Assembly: GCF_900091655.1 (NCBI RefSeq)
Contig: NZ_LT594621.1
Span: forward strand, 868,001-932,000
Direction: 5' to 3'
DNA from: Culturomica massiliensis
GTDB taxonomy: Bacteria > Bacteroidota > Bacteroidia > Bacteroidales > Marinifilaceae
Length of the DNA: 64,000 nucleotides
Part shown: positions 56,063-63,017 of the stretch, piece after piece
How the letters are laid out: each line of letters starts with the position of its first letter
How positions within the stretch are numbered: position 1 is the stretch's first letter
Program-made: the position numbers and the translations under genes
Notes under the pieces: generated by a model
The model's input: only the letters and a program-made list of their open reading frames with translations
Told to the model about the DNA's origin: nothing
The model's database searches: none

Positions 56063-57040
56063 TCAATTCAATTGTTGCTCAATACGGTTGTATTCCTTTA
56101 AACGTTTTTCGAGCGTCTTTTGATAATCTGTCAAATACAGGATATCCGGGTGGGCCGGTTTGTTTTTATCTGCCAATTCACGGGCTTTTTTTAACAAAGC
56201 TATCGCTTGTTCGAAATCACCCTGATTTTCCGACAACCAGGCTAAATTCAGATAAGCCTGAACGGCTGTTTCAGGACGTTCTTTGGTCGCGGCTTCCCAT
56301 AATTTCATCGCCTGCTCCACATCATTTTGCCGGTAGAAAATATCCCCCATCCTCAACACTTTTTGCCGGTTGTATACCCTTCGCTCCGTTACCTCCCAAT
56401 GCGGAATCAGACGCTTGCAATAAAGGGCTCCTTTATCCCAGGCATTTGCCCGGATAAAATCTAAAAAATTGAATTCATCGGTCAGATAATCCGTTAAATC
56501 GTCACGATATACGACCAAATCCACCGGAGCCGGTTCATCTGCGGCATACAAACGTACACAATAATTACTTTTTATGCTTCCGCTGCGTTCGTTCACCGTA
56601 TAATAATAAGTCTCCAATGATACCACATAATCCAAACAGAAAGTACGGCATATCTTCTGAATATCGGCAGCAGGATATGCCGGAGGGATACTGTCAGAGC
56701 GCATATAGGAAACCAGGTTCTCGGCAAAAGCAGGAATGGAATCACGTGTGCCGTCCTCCGTCCAGGCAGACGTCAGTCCCTGATAAAACAAACCCGACAG
56801 TTCGTCCGGAGTCATTCCTTCATACGCATACAAAATGAAAGAAGTGTCCTGCACCTTCCGTATATGCCTGTTCAGGTATCCCAATTTTTTACCTTGTCCC
56901 AACGTGACATCTGCCGGAGTCAGCACCTCCACTTCAAATGTCCTGTAACTACTACACGAACCGCAGAATAATATCAGTCCCAGTCCGGAAATCAGAGCGA
57001 TCACCCTGCATAATACTTGAGGAAGAACCATTCGACACAT
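56063..57040 (-). CDS. DUF6340-like lipoprotein with TPR units
   Basis: I take ATG 57038-57040 (325 residues; 57031 is possible) because it leads into a lipobox (LFCGSCSSY). The N-terminal part fits DUF6340 (FEVEVLTPADVTLGQGKKLG, then FCLDYVVSLETYYY); the end has TPR-like repeats (FYRQNDVEQAMKLWEAATKE, AIALLKKARELADKN). Function unknown. Its start overlaps the tail of the upstream VWA-like gene (57001-59064) by up to 40 bases, implying translational coupling. Confidence 0.72.
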   Translation of the reverse strand: MCRMVLPQVLCRVIALISGLGLILFCGSCSSYRTFEVEVLTPADVTLGQGKKLGYLNRHIRKVQDTSFILYAYEGMTPDELSGLFYQGLTSAWTEDGTRDSIPAFAENLVSYMRSDSIPPAYPAADIQKICRTFCLDYVVSLETYYYTVNERSGSIKSNYCVRLYAADEPAPVDLVVYRDDLTDYLTDEFNFLDFIRANAWDKGALYCKRLIPHWEVTERRVYNRQKVLRMGDIFYRQNDVEQAMKLWEAATKERPETAVQAYLNLAWLSENQGDFEQAIALLKKARELADKNKPAHPDILYLTDYQKTLEKRLKEYNRIEQQLN

Positions 57041-59064
57041 AATAAAAATATTAAAATTAACCCCAACCACTGCAACTCTCCCAATTCTACATATCTCACT
57101 TCTTGCTTATATTCGGCCTTGAAGTTACGATTCTGATTGATATTTTGCAATAAATTATCAACTTCTTTCAAATCTACGGCTTGTCCGCCCGAATGCCGGG
57201 CTATTTCGGACAATAAAGCTTTATCGGCAACAACATCGTGGACTTCGCTATTCTGTGTCCGGATAAAAAATGTACCTTTCTTCTCAAAATGTCCGCCTTT
57301 CAAATCCGTAGCAAATACATAGTCATATTCTCCTGCCGGTAAATTACCTAAATTAATCCGGTATTTATCCCCGTGCCGGTTCATCAGATAATTGAAGTCT
57401 TTTCCGTCATGCCTCAAAACAAGCCGCACATCGGGAGTATTGACAAGTTCATAGCTTTCATTATACAATTCCGCATGTATGACAATATCTTCCGATTCAT
57501 TATAGAGCGACTCTATATCACATAAAAAGCGGTCATTGCCCCGTCTGCCCGAAAGGTAATTCACGGTTTTATAAACCAATGTATTGAAAAGATCATGGTT
57601 TCCATTCTCTTTATATGAAAACAAACGCCATTTCCACAAGCCTTCTCCCCAAAAGAAAGCCAAACGATAATCGGGACGGTCATAAAAGCTCATCATTTCA
57701 TTAGACAGCACCGTATTTTTTATTTTCTGGAAAAATAACGGCTTATTCCCACTTCCCTTAAGCTCCCCGAAAGGTGCGACAACCGGCGGGAATGCTGCGA
57801 ACTGCCGGGCTTCTTCTTCCGTAAACTCAAAAAAAGGAAAATTCCGGTTAAGAGCCGGAGAAGCATATTCGTTTATTTCTGCCGTAAAATTCGCCGTATA
57901 TGATTTGTCGTAACGGGCAAAAGCGGTAATCTCTTTCCTTCCGGTCAAAATATACCACAAGGCCGTTTTACGCTGCCCTGCCATCTCCAACACTTTCCGA
58001 TACTCCGGATCATCGCTGCGGGGATTGTGAAAAATAAATAAAGAAGGCTTATTTTCCGCCGGCAAAGACTCCCCGAACCGCTTGACTGTACATTTGAATA
58101 TGCCGGAAGTATTTAATGCCCCGGCAATAGCTGCAATATCCGGATGGGGAGCATCGTACCAGATGATTACTTCTCCCGAATTATCTATGATATTTACATA
58201 AGCCGTTGCCAAATTGTTTCTCAGGCTCCGTTCTTCAAAAGTAGTCTCCAGGCTCAGCGTATATTTCATCATCCCCTTACGGACAGCCTCGACCGGAAAT
58301 ATAATTTCCCGTAAATAATTGTCGTTGTCTATCGTCAGAACCTCTTCCCGGATGCTGTTCCCATTTTCCCGCAAAACACATTTTACGGTTCTCCCCTTCT
58401 GTTTCACAGCTACAATTTCGGCTTTCAATGGAAATACGGTCCGTATAAAATTGAATTTATTACAATCCAGACTTTTTACATACACATCCGGCATTTGTAC
58501 CGTATCTCCCAGCCCAACGGTATATACCGGATAATCCCATGTTTTATAACGCGGATTGACACCTGTATTGTATATACCGTCACTCAATAAAATAACGGCT
58601 TCCGGCTTTCTGGCAATGTAATTATCTTTGATATAATCAAACGCTCCGGCTATATCCGTATAGTTTTCCGAAAAATCGATTACATCACTCTTCTTAACAC
58701 TCTTCCCGAATGTCAACCATTCAACTCTAAATTTTTCCTCCAGTAAGCCTGTTTTTTCCCGTAAAGATGCTCCATATTCATTCAGATAATATAAAGAATC
58801 CTTATTGTTCAACAATGAAGCCGAATTATCCTGAACGATAATCAGCAAGGGTTTCACTTTGACCCGCCGGATCAAAGACAAGGCCGGTTGTAACAAAAGA
58901 AAAAGCAGTAAAAAAGCAGTCAGAAAACGAAGAAAAGCAATAAAACAAGCCAATTTCCGGCCGATATCCGGAAGCCGGAGCAATTTTCGGTATTTAAACC
59001 AAGCCATCACTACCGACAATAAAATAACCGGTAATATCCACCAAAAAGAAACACCAAATACCAC
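57001..59064 (-). CDS. Membrane protein with VWA-like domain
   Basis: A 687-residue protein: membrane segments at about 6-24 and 42-62, a VWA-like domain (about 70-190, with VQDNSASLL and VILLSDGIYNTGVNP), a long periplasmic beta-rich region, a glutamine-amidotransferase-like segment (about 290-370), and a final membrane segment (667-683). The first VWA motif reads DNSAS rather than DxSxS, so metal binding is partly altered. It resembles the large VWA membrane proteins found near Bat/aerotolerance genes in Bacteroidetes, but none of those is nearby. Function unknown. Confidence 0.7.
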   Translation of the reverse strand: MVFGVSFWWILPVILLSVVMAWFKYRKLLRLPDIGRKLACFIAFLRFLTAFLLLFLLLQPALSLIRRVKVKPLLIIVQDNSASLLNNKDSLYYLNEYGASLREKTGLLEEKFRVEWLTFGKSVKKSDVIDFSENYTDIAGAFDYIKDNYIARKPEAVILLSDGIYNTGVNPRYKTWDYPVYTVGLGDTVQMPDVYVKSLDCNKFNFIRTVFPLKAEIVAVKQKGRTVKCVLRENGNSIREEVLTIDNDNYLREIIFPVEAVRKGMMKYTLSLETTFEERSLRNNLATAYVNIIDNSGEVIIWYDAPHPDIAAIAGALNTSGIFKCTVKRFGESLPAENKPSLFIFHNPRSDDPEYRKVLEMAGQRKTALWYILTGRKEITAFARYDKSYTANFTAEINEYASPALNRNFPFFEFTEEEARQFAAFPPVVAPFGELKGSGNKPLFFQKIKNTVLSNEMMSFYDRPDYRLAFFWGEGLWKWRLFSYKENGNHDLFNTLVYKTVNYLSGRRGNDRFLCDIESLYNESEDIVIHAELYNESYELVNTPDVRLVLRHDGKDFNYLMNRHGDKYRINLGNLPAGEYDYVFATDLKGGHFEKKGTFFIRTQNSEVHDVVADKALLSEIARHSGGQAVDLKEVDNLLQNINQNRNFKAEYKQEVRYVELGELQWLGLILIFLLCVEWFFLKYYAG

Positions 59065-59071
59065 CTTGATA

Positions 59072-59134
59072 GATTTATGATTTACGATTTATGATTTACG
59101 ATTATAGGAGCTACCTAATCGTAAATCATAAATC
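59072..59134. repeat. 14-bp tandem repeat leading into a 19-bp perfect hairpin
   Basis: GATTTATGATTTAC occurs twice in tandem (59072-59085, 59086-59099). The second copy starts a perfect 19-bp inverted repeat (59086-59104 with 59116-59134) around an 11-base loop, followed by another partial copy. It sits between fabG and the VWA-like gene. The stem is AT-rich and lacks a T tail, so it is not a standard terminator. Confidence 0.8.
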
Positions 59135-59148
59135 AACAATCGTAAATA

Positions 59149-59895
59149 TTACATGTTCATTCCCCCGCAAACATGTATAACCTGACCGGTAACATATCTT
59201 GAAAGATCTGAAGCCAGGAACAGACATACATCTGCGATATCCTCCGGGGTACCTCCTCTTCTCAACGGAATCTTGGCAGCCCATTCCTTACGTACATCCT
59301 CCGACAATTGAGCCGTCATATCCGTAATAATGAATCCGGGGGCAACAGCATTGGCCCGGATGTTGCGGGAACCCAGTTCTTTGGCAATACTCTTCGTGAA
59401 GCCGATAATACCGGCTTTGGAAGCGGAGTAATTAGCCTGTCCGGCATTTCCGCTGACACCGACTACAGAACTCATGCTGATAATAGACCCGCTCTTTTGT
59501 TTGAGCATGACAGCCGATACCGCTTTACTGAAATTGAACACAGATTTCAAATTCACATTGATGACAGCGTCCCATTGTTCTTCAGACATTCTCATCAATA
59601 AGGTATCTTTGGTGATACCGGCATTATTTACCAGAATATCGATGCGACCGAATTCTTTAGCTATTTCTTCGACTGTAGTTGCCGTCTGTGCGAAATCAGC
59701 AGCATTCGAAGCATACATTTTCGCTTTAACTCCGCAAGCTGCAATCTCTTTTTCCGTAGCCTGGGCAATTTCATCGTATCTTAAATCTGTAAATGCAATG
59801 TTAGCACCTTGTTTGGCAAATGCCAAAGCCACTGCTTTACCGATTCCACGAGATGCACCGGTAATGAGGGCCGTTTTTCCTTCTAATAACTTCAT
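59149..59895 (-). CDS. fabG: 3-oxoacyl-[acyl-carrier-protein] reductase
   Basis: A 248-residue SDR with GASRGIGKA (14-22), NNAGITKDTLLMRM near 90, the catalytic Ser in SMSSVVG, YSASKAG (Tyr-Lys near 155) and PGFIITDM. This set and the length match FabG, the NADPH-dependent reductase of type II fatty acid synthesis. It is transcribed alone; the other fab genes are not in the window. A palindrome (59933-59949) lies 38 bases upstream. Confidence 0.92.
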   Translation of the reverse strand: MKLLEGKTALITGASRGIGKAVALAFAKQGANIAFTDLRYDEIAQATEKEIAACGVKAKMYASNAADFAQTATTVEEIAKEFGRIDILVNNAGITKDTLLMRMSEEQWDAVINVNLKSVFNFSKAVSAVMLKQKSGSIISMSSVVGVSGNAGQANYSASKAGIIGFTKSIAKELGSRNIRANAVAPGFIITDMTAQLSEDVRKEWAAKIPLRRGGTPEDIADVCLFLASDLSRYVTGQVIHVCGGMNM

Positions 59896-59932
59896 AATAA
59901 CAGTTTTATTTGACTATGATTAGTTAGACTTC

Positions 59933-59949
59933 AACCGGATTATCCGGTT
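59933..59949. promoter_or_regulatory. 17-bp palindrome upstream of fabG
   Basis: AACCGGAT-T-ATCCGGTT, perfect in both arms, 38 bases upstream of fabG. It could be an operator of a dimeric regulator or a leader hairpin. No regulator gene is next to it. Confidence 0.5.
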
Positions 59950-60110
59950 CTATTCTTAAATTTTGATGGTCAAAGATAATGAAAAAACCCTTTTCTTTGC
60001 ACATTTTATTTTTTTCTCCTATAAACCAGCCCTCTCCTTTCAGCCCTAATTCTCTGATTCTTTACCGGAAAACACAGAATATCTCCGGTTGTCATTTACA
60101 TACAAAAAAC

Positions 60111-60197
60111 ATTCATGTAAATTGTAAATTTTAAATTGCCCTGGAAACTGATTTTTTAATCTGAAACCGTAAATCTACAATTAAAACATCCGTTAAA
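60111..60197 (+). repeat. Extragenic repeat copy 1 (inverted relative to copy 2)
   Basis: About 87 bases that recur, reverse-complemented, at 61277-61376. Shared cores are TTTAATCTGAAAC plus AAATCTACAATTAAAAC (over 30 bases with one mismatch) and ATTGCCCTGGAAACTGAT (18 of 18). The only indel is about 14 bases missing here. It lies between fabG and the GNAT gene and ends just before that gene's -7 box TATCTTTG (60208-60215). The rest of the 59896-60280 gap is AT-rich with nothing else I can identify. Confidence 0.85.
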
Positions 60198-60280
60198 AAA
60201 ATAATCGTATCTTTGAAAAATTGTACAATCGGTTCGGATACAAATGTTATTGTACCGACTCAATAATTACAAACTCACTT

Positions 60281-60736
60281 ATGTATATTATAGAATTTGA
60301 CAAATCTTTAACGGAAGAATCGGTAGATTTATTTACAGACGTATTCTCAAAACCACCGTGGAATGATATTTTTGAATCCAAAGAGCCTGTCATACGTTTT
60401 TTTCGTGCATTCATTGATTTACCCAATTTTAAGGGATACCAATTGTGTGATGACAATCATAAAGTGATCGGCGTATCAATAGGTTTCATAAAACCCTGGT
60501 TAAAAAACGACGAATTAAGGTATGAGTATTTTCTCGATCAGTATTGTATAGATCACACGTTGCAAAGAAGAGGTTTGGGAGAATATTTTATGAAAGGAAT
60601 AGAGAAAAGACTAAAACAAGAAAATATCAATGATATTATATTAAATACGGGACTATCTTCTCCGGCTTGTAAATTTTACATTAAAATGGGTTTTCAGGAT
60701 ATGAAAGAATATGGGTTCTTATCCAAAGAATTATAA
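60281..60736 (+). CDS. GNAT-family N-acetyltransferase
   Basis: The start at ATG 60281 gives 151 residues; a TTG frame extending upstream is unlikely. The acetyl-CoA site is DHTLQRRGLGEYFMKGIEKR (about 98-117), followed by the SPACKFYIKMGF block. It would transfer an acetyl group from acetyl-CoA to an amine; the target is unknown. Its leader contains a GTACAAT/ATTGTAC stem. It is flanked by inverted copies of an extragenic repeat together with the AlaX gene. Confidence 0.85.
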   Translation: MYIIEFDKSLTEESVDLFTDVFSKPPWNDIFESKEPVIRFFRAFIDLPNFKGYQLCDDNHKVIGVSIGFIKPWLKNDELRYEYFLDQYCIDHTLQRRGLGEYFMKGIEKRLKQENINDIILNTGLSSPACKFYIKMGFQDMKEYGFLSKEL

Positions 60737-60807
60737 CAAAATATACGTATAAGCCGGGAAAATGAAAATAACTATTTTTCCGGAAAGATATAAACAATAA
60801 ATATGAC

Positions 60808-61272
60808 ATGGAACAAGCAATTCAACTCAACGATCACAATAAGCAAGAATATCCGCCGATGCATACGGCTGAACATATCCTCAACCAGACCATGATCCGG
60901 CTGTTCGGATGCGGACGTTCCCGGAATGCGCACATCGAGAAGAAAAAATCCAAATGCGACTATATACTCCCTACAGAACCCACAAACGACCAAATAGCCG
61001 CCGTTGAAAATAAGGTCAATGAAATTATTGCGGCCCATCTGCCGGTAACCGTTGAATTCCTCCCCCGCAACCGGATTCCGGAAGGTATTGACTTAAGCAA
61101 ATTGCCGGAAGAGGCCGGTGCTACCCTCCGCCTTGTAAAAATCGGGGATTACGATACCTGTGCCTGTATCGGACAGCATGTCGGCAATACCTCTGAAATC
61201 GGAAAATTTAAAATTATAAGTACAGATTATCAAAACACAACTTTACGGATAAGATTTAAACTCGAAAAATAA
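60808..61272 (+). CDS. AlaX-like alanyl-tRNA editing protein
   Basis: A 154-residue stand-alone homolog of the AlaRS editing domain. Zinc ligands are H19-TAE-H23 and C120-IGQ-H124, followed by NTSEIG. It hydrolyses mischarged Ser- or Gly-tRNA(Ala) in trans. It lacks the long N-terminal domain of AlaX-L, so it is the short form. It lies 71 bases after the GNAT gene on the same strand, inside the repeat-bounded segment. Confidence 0.92.
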   Translation: MEQAIQLNDHNKQEYPPMHTAEHILNQTMIRLFGCGRSRNAHIEKKKSKCDYILPTEPTNDQIAAVENKVNEIIAAHLPVTVEFLPRNRIPEGIDLSKLPEEAGATLRLVKIGDYDTCACIGQHVGNTSEIGKFKIISTDYQNTTLRIRFKLEK

Positions 61273-61276
61273 ACAT

Positions 61277-61376
61277 TTAACAACGAACGTTTTAATTGTA
61301 GATTTATGGTTTCAGATTAAAGAACCTGATAACGAATCAGTTTCCAGGGCAATCTAAAATTTACAATCTATATGAA
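61277..61376 (-). repeat. Extragenic repeat copy 2
   Basis: Reverse-complement match to 60111-60197, with one insertion of about 14 bases (near 61322-61335) and a few substitutions. It begins 4 bases past the AlaX stop. The two copies therefore bracket GNAT-AlaX. I found no clear target duplication outside them. Confidence 0.85.
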
Positions 61377-61525
61377 CTTTTGGTGTGGATTTTAAATTCA
61401 GAACCTTTATTTTCTTTTCGAAAATATCCGTTTGCAGACCTCTATAAAATAAGTTGTGTTTTTGTTTCACGATTTCTCTTTTTTTGAGGGGAAGATTGTG
61501 GGTATAATCTAAAATTATCAATCTA

Positions 61526-61546
61526 AAATCTACAATTAAAACGTCC
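61526..61546 (+). repeat. Extragenic repeat, partial copy 3
   Basis: A 21-base core AAATCTACAATTAAAACgTCC, 20 of 21 identical to 60171-60191 in the same orientation. Neighbouring bases (61505-61530) hold two more degenerate AATCTAAAAT units. The stretch 61377-61650 is AT-rich with no ORF I accept. Confidence 0.65.
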
Positions 61547-61648
61547 CCTGATTTTAAATTAAAGGACTGATGTTCTATGAATTGATATAAAAAACAACTT
61601 TTTTTAAAATTTGAATGCAAAGACCATGTATTTACAATTTTTTTTATT

Positions 61649-61656
61649 TAAATTTG
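61649..61656 (+). promoter_or_regulatory. -7 element, now separated from its gene by the IS
   Basis: TAAATTTG, a full -7 match. The IS target duplication begins inside it (61654), so the element probably inserted at or near the start site of the actin-like gene. No good -33 is visible. Tentative. Confidence 0.4.
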
Positions 61657-61662
61657 TTTCGT
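61654..61662. repeat. Left target-site duplication of the IS
   Basis: TTGTTTCGT, repeated exactly at 62974-62982 on the other side of the element. Confidence 0.9.
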
Positions 61663-61762
61663 CACTAGTGGGCACTTTAAATTAAACATCGTTCTTTGAA
61701 ATCTTTGATAATCGCATAGTTAAATATCTTTTTGGAGCGTGACGATTTGAATTGAAAAGTTG

Positions 61763-61787
61763 TTTTAGCTTTGTCCAAAAGCTAAAA
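61763..61787 (+). other. Hairpin just upstream of the transposase start
   Basis: A perfect 10-bp stem, TTTTAGCTTT (61763-61772) with 61778-61787, and a 5-base loop, ending 3 bases before the start codon. In RNA it would cover the ribosome-binding region. IS10 and IS50 carry comparable structures that keep read-through transcripts from making transposase. Confidence 0.65.
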
Positions 61788-61790
61788 ACA

Positions 61791-62960
61791 ATGAACCAAG
61801 GCAAATATATCTTCGCTCAACTTACAGATTTTCTTCCCCGTCGTGTCTTTGACCGTTTGGTAGAGAAGTATTCCGGGAATAAGAAAATCAGAACATTCAC
61901 CTGTTGGAATCAGATGCTGTGCATGATTTTCGGACAACTGACCGCCCGAGATAGTATGCGTGAGCTTATGCTCAGCCTTGAGGCACACAAGAGCAAGTAC
62001 TATCACTTGGGATTCGGTGCAACAGTTAGCCGTACCAATCTGGGGAAAGCAAACCGGAATAGAGATTATCGTATCTACGAAGAATTTGCTTATACCCTGA
62101 TTGCGGAAGCCCGTAATAGCTACAACAAAAATGACTTCGAGGTGAAAGTTGACGGTAATGTTTATGCCTTTGATTCCTCCACCATAGACCTTTGTCTGAA
62201 TGTTTTTTGGTGGGCGGAATTTAGGAAACACAAAGGAGGCATCAAACTTCATACCTTGTATGATGTAAAGACTTCCATACCGACAATCGTACTGGTAACC
62301 AATGCTAAAGTACATGACGTAAACATGCTGGATGAGTTGAGTTATGAAAAGGGAAGTTTCTATATCATGGATAAAGGATATGTTGACTTCACCCGTTTGC
62401 ATAAGCTTCACACCTGTGGTGCTTACTTCGTTACACGTGCAAAGGATAATATGAGATTCCGTAGAATGTATTCCCGTGAAGTCGATAAAACAACCGGAAT
62501 AAAATGTGACCAGATTGGAATACTTGAAACGTATAAATCGCTCAAAGCATATCCGGACAAACTTCGGCGGGTTAAATACTACGATGAAGAACTGGGCAGA
62601 GAATTTGTGTTCATCACCAACAACATGGAACTCTCAGCAGAGGAAGTAGCCTTGCTATACAAGAACCGTTGGCAGGTGGAACTATTTTTCAAATGGATAA
62701 AGCAACACCTGAAAGTAAAATCTTTTTGGGGAACCACGATGAATGCAGTCAAGACACAAGTCTACTGTGCCATCATAACATACTGTCTGGTTGCCATTGT
62801 CGCTTACAAATTGAAAGTTAACCGTCCAATCTACGAAATCCTACAAATTTTGAGTTTTTCTCTACTGGATAAAACGCCTGTAAGAGAGATACTTACCAAT
62901 TGCGATTACAAAAATGTCAAAGAACTAAATTATAAACAATTGAAAATCAGCTGGGACTAA
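61791..62960 (+). CDS. IS4-family transposase (DUF4372 N-terminus)
   Basis: ATG 61791 gives 389 residues; the frame is open further upstream but conserved sequence begins MNQGKYIFAQLTDFLPRR. The N-terminal DUF4372 domain is followed by a DDE catalytic core: Asp in VYAFDSSTIDL, Asp in YIMDKGYVDF, and the IS4 YREK signature YKNRWQVELFFKWIK (Y-2-R-3-E-6-K intact). The stop overlaps the right terminal repeat. The frame is undamaged, so the element is probably active. Confidence 0.96.
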   Translation: MNQGKYIFAQLTDFLPRRVFDRLVEKYSGNKKIRTFTCWNQMLCMIFGQLTARDSMRELMLSLEAHKSKYYHLGFGATVSRTNLGKANRNRDYRIYEEFAYTLIAEARNSYNKNDFEVKVDGNVYAFDSSTIDLCLNVFWWAEFRKHKGGIKLHTLYDVKTSIPTIVLVTNAKVHDVNMLDELSYEKGSFYIMDKGYVDFTRLHKLHTCGAYFVTRAKDNMRFRRMYSREVDKTTGIKCDQIGILETYKSLKAYPDKLRRVKYYDEELGREFVFITNNMELSAEEVALLYKNRWQVELFFKWIKQHLKVKSFWGTTMNAVKTQVYCAIITYCLVAIVAYKLKVNRPIYEILQILSFSLLDKTPVREILTNCDYKNVKELNYKQLKISWD

Positions 62961-62973
62961 GTGCCCAGCAGTG

Positions 62974-62982
62974 TTGTTTCGT
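62974..62982. repeat. Right target-site duplication of the IS
   Basis: TTGTTTCGT, the exact partner of 61654-61662. Confidence 0.9.
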
Positions 62983-63017
62983 CTTTATGCAAAAATTAAT
63001 ACATAACAAATATTGAT

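Larger units (their letters stand above)
61663..62973 (+). mobile_element. Intact IS4-family insertion sequence, 1311 bp
   Basis: Bounded by 15-base terminal inverted repeats with 13 matches (61663-61677, CACTAGTGGGCACTT; 62959-62973, inverse of CACTGCTGGGCACTT) and by a 9-bp target duplication TTGTTTCGT (61654-61662, 62974-62982). It holds one intact transposase gene. Perfect duplications suggest a recent insertion. It lies 44 bases upstream of the actin-like gene, in the same orientation. Confidence 0.95.

Noticed and set aside
60111..61376. Composite transposon around GNAT-AlaX
   Set aside because: No transposase gene lies between the inverted repeats and no target duplication flanks them, so only a repeat-bounded segment can be claimed.
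61782..62411. 209-residue minus-strand ORF inside the transposase
   Set aside because: Antisense shadow of an intact, recognisable transposase; no family motif and no promoter.
62983..63017. The IS truncating the actin-like gene
   Set aside because: The IS right end lies 44 bases before the ATG and an in-frame stop (62997) sits in host DNA between them, so the visible coding part is not interrupted.
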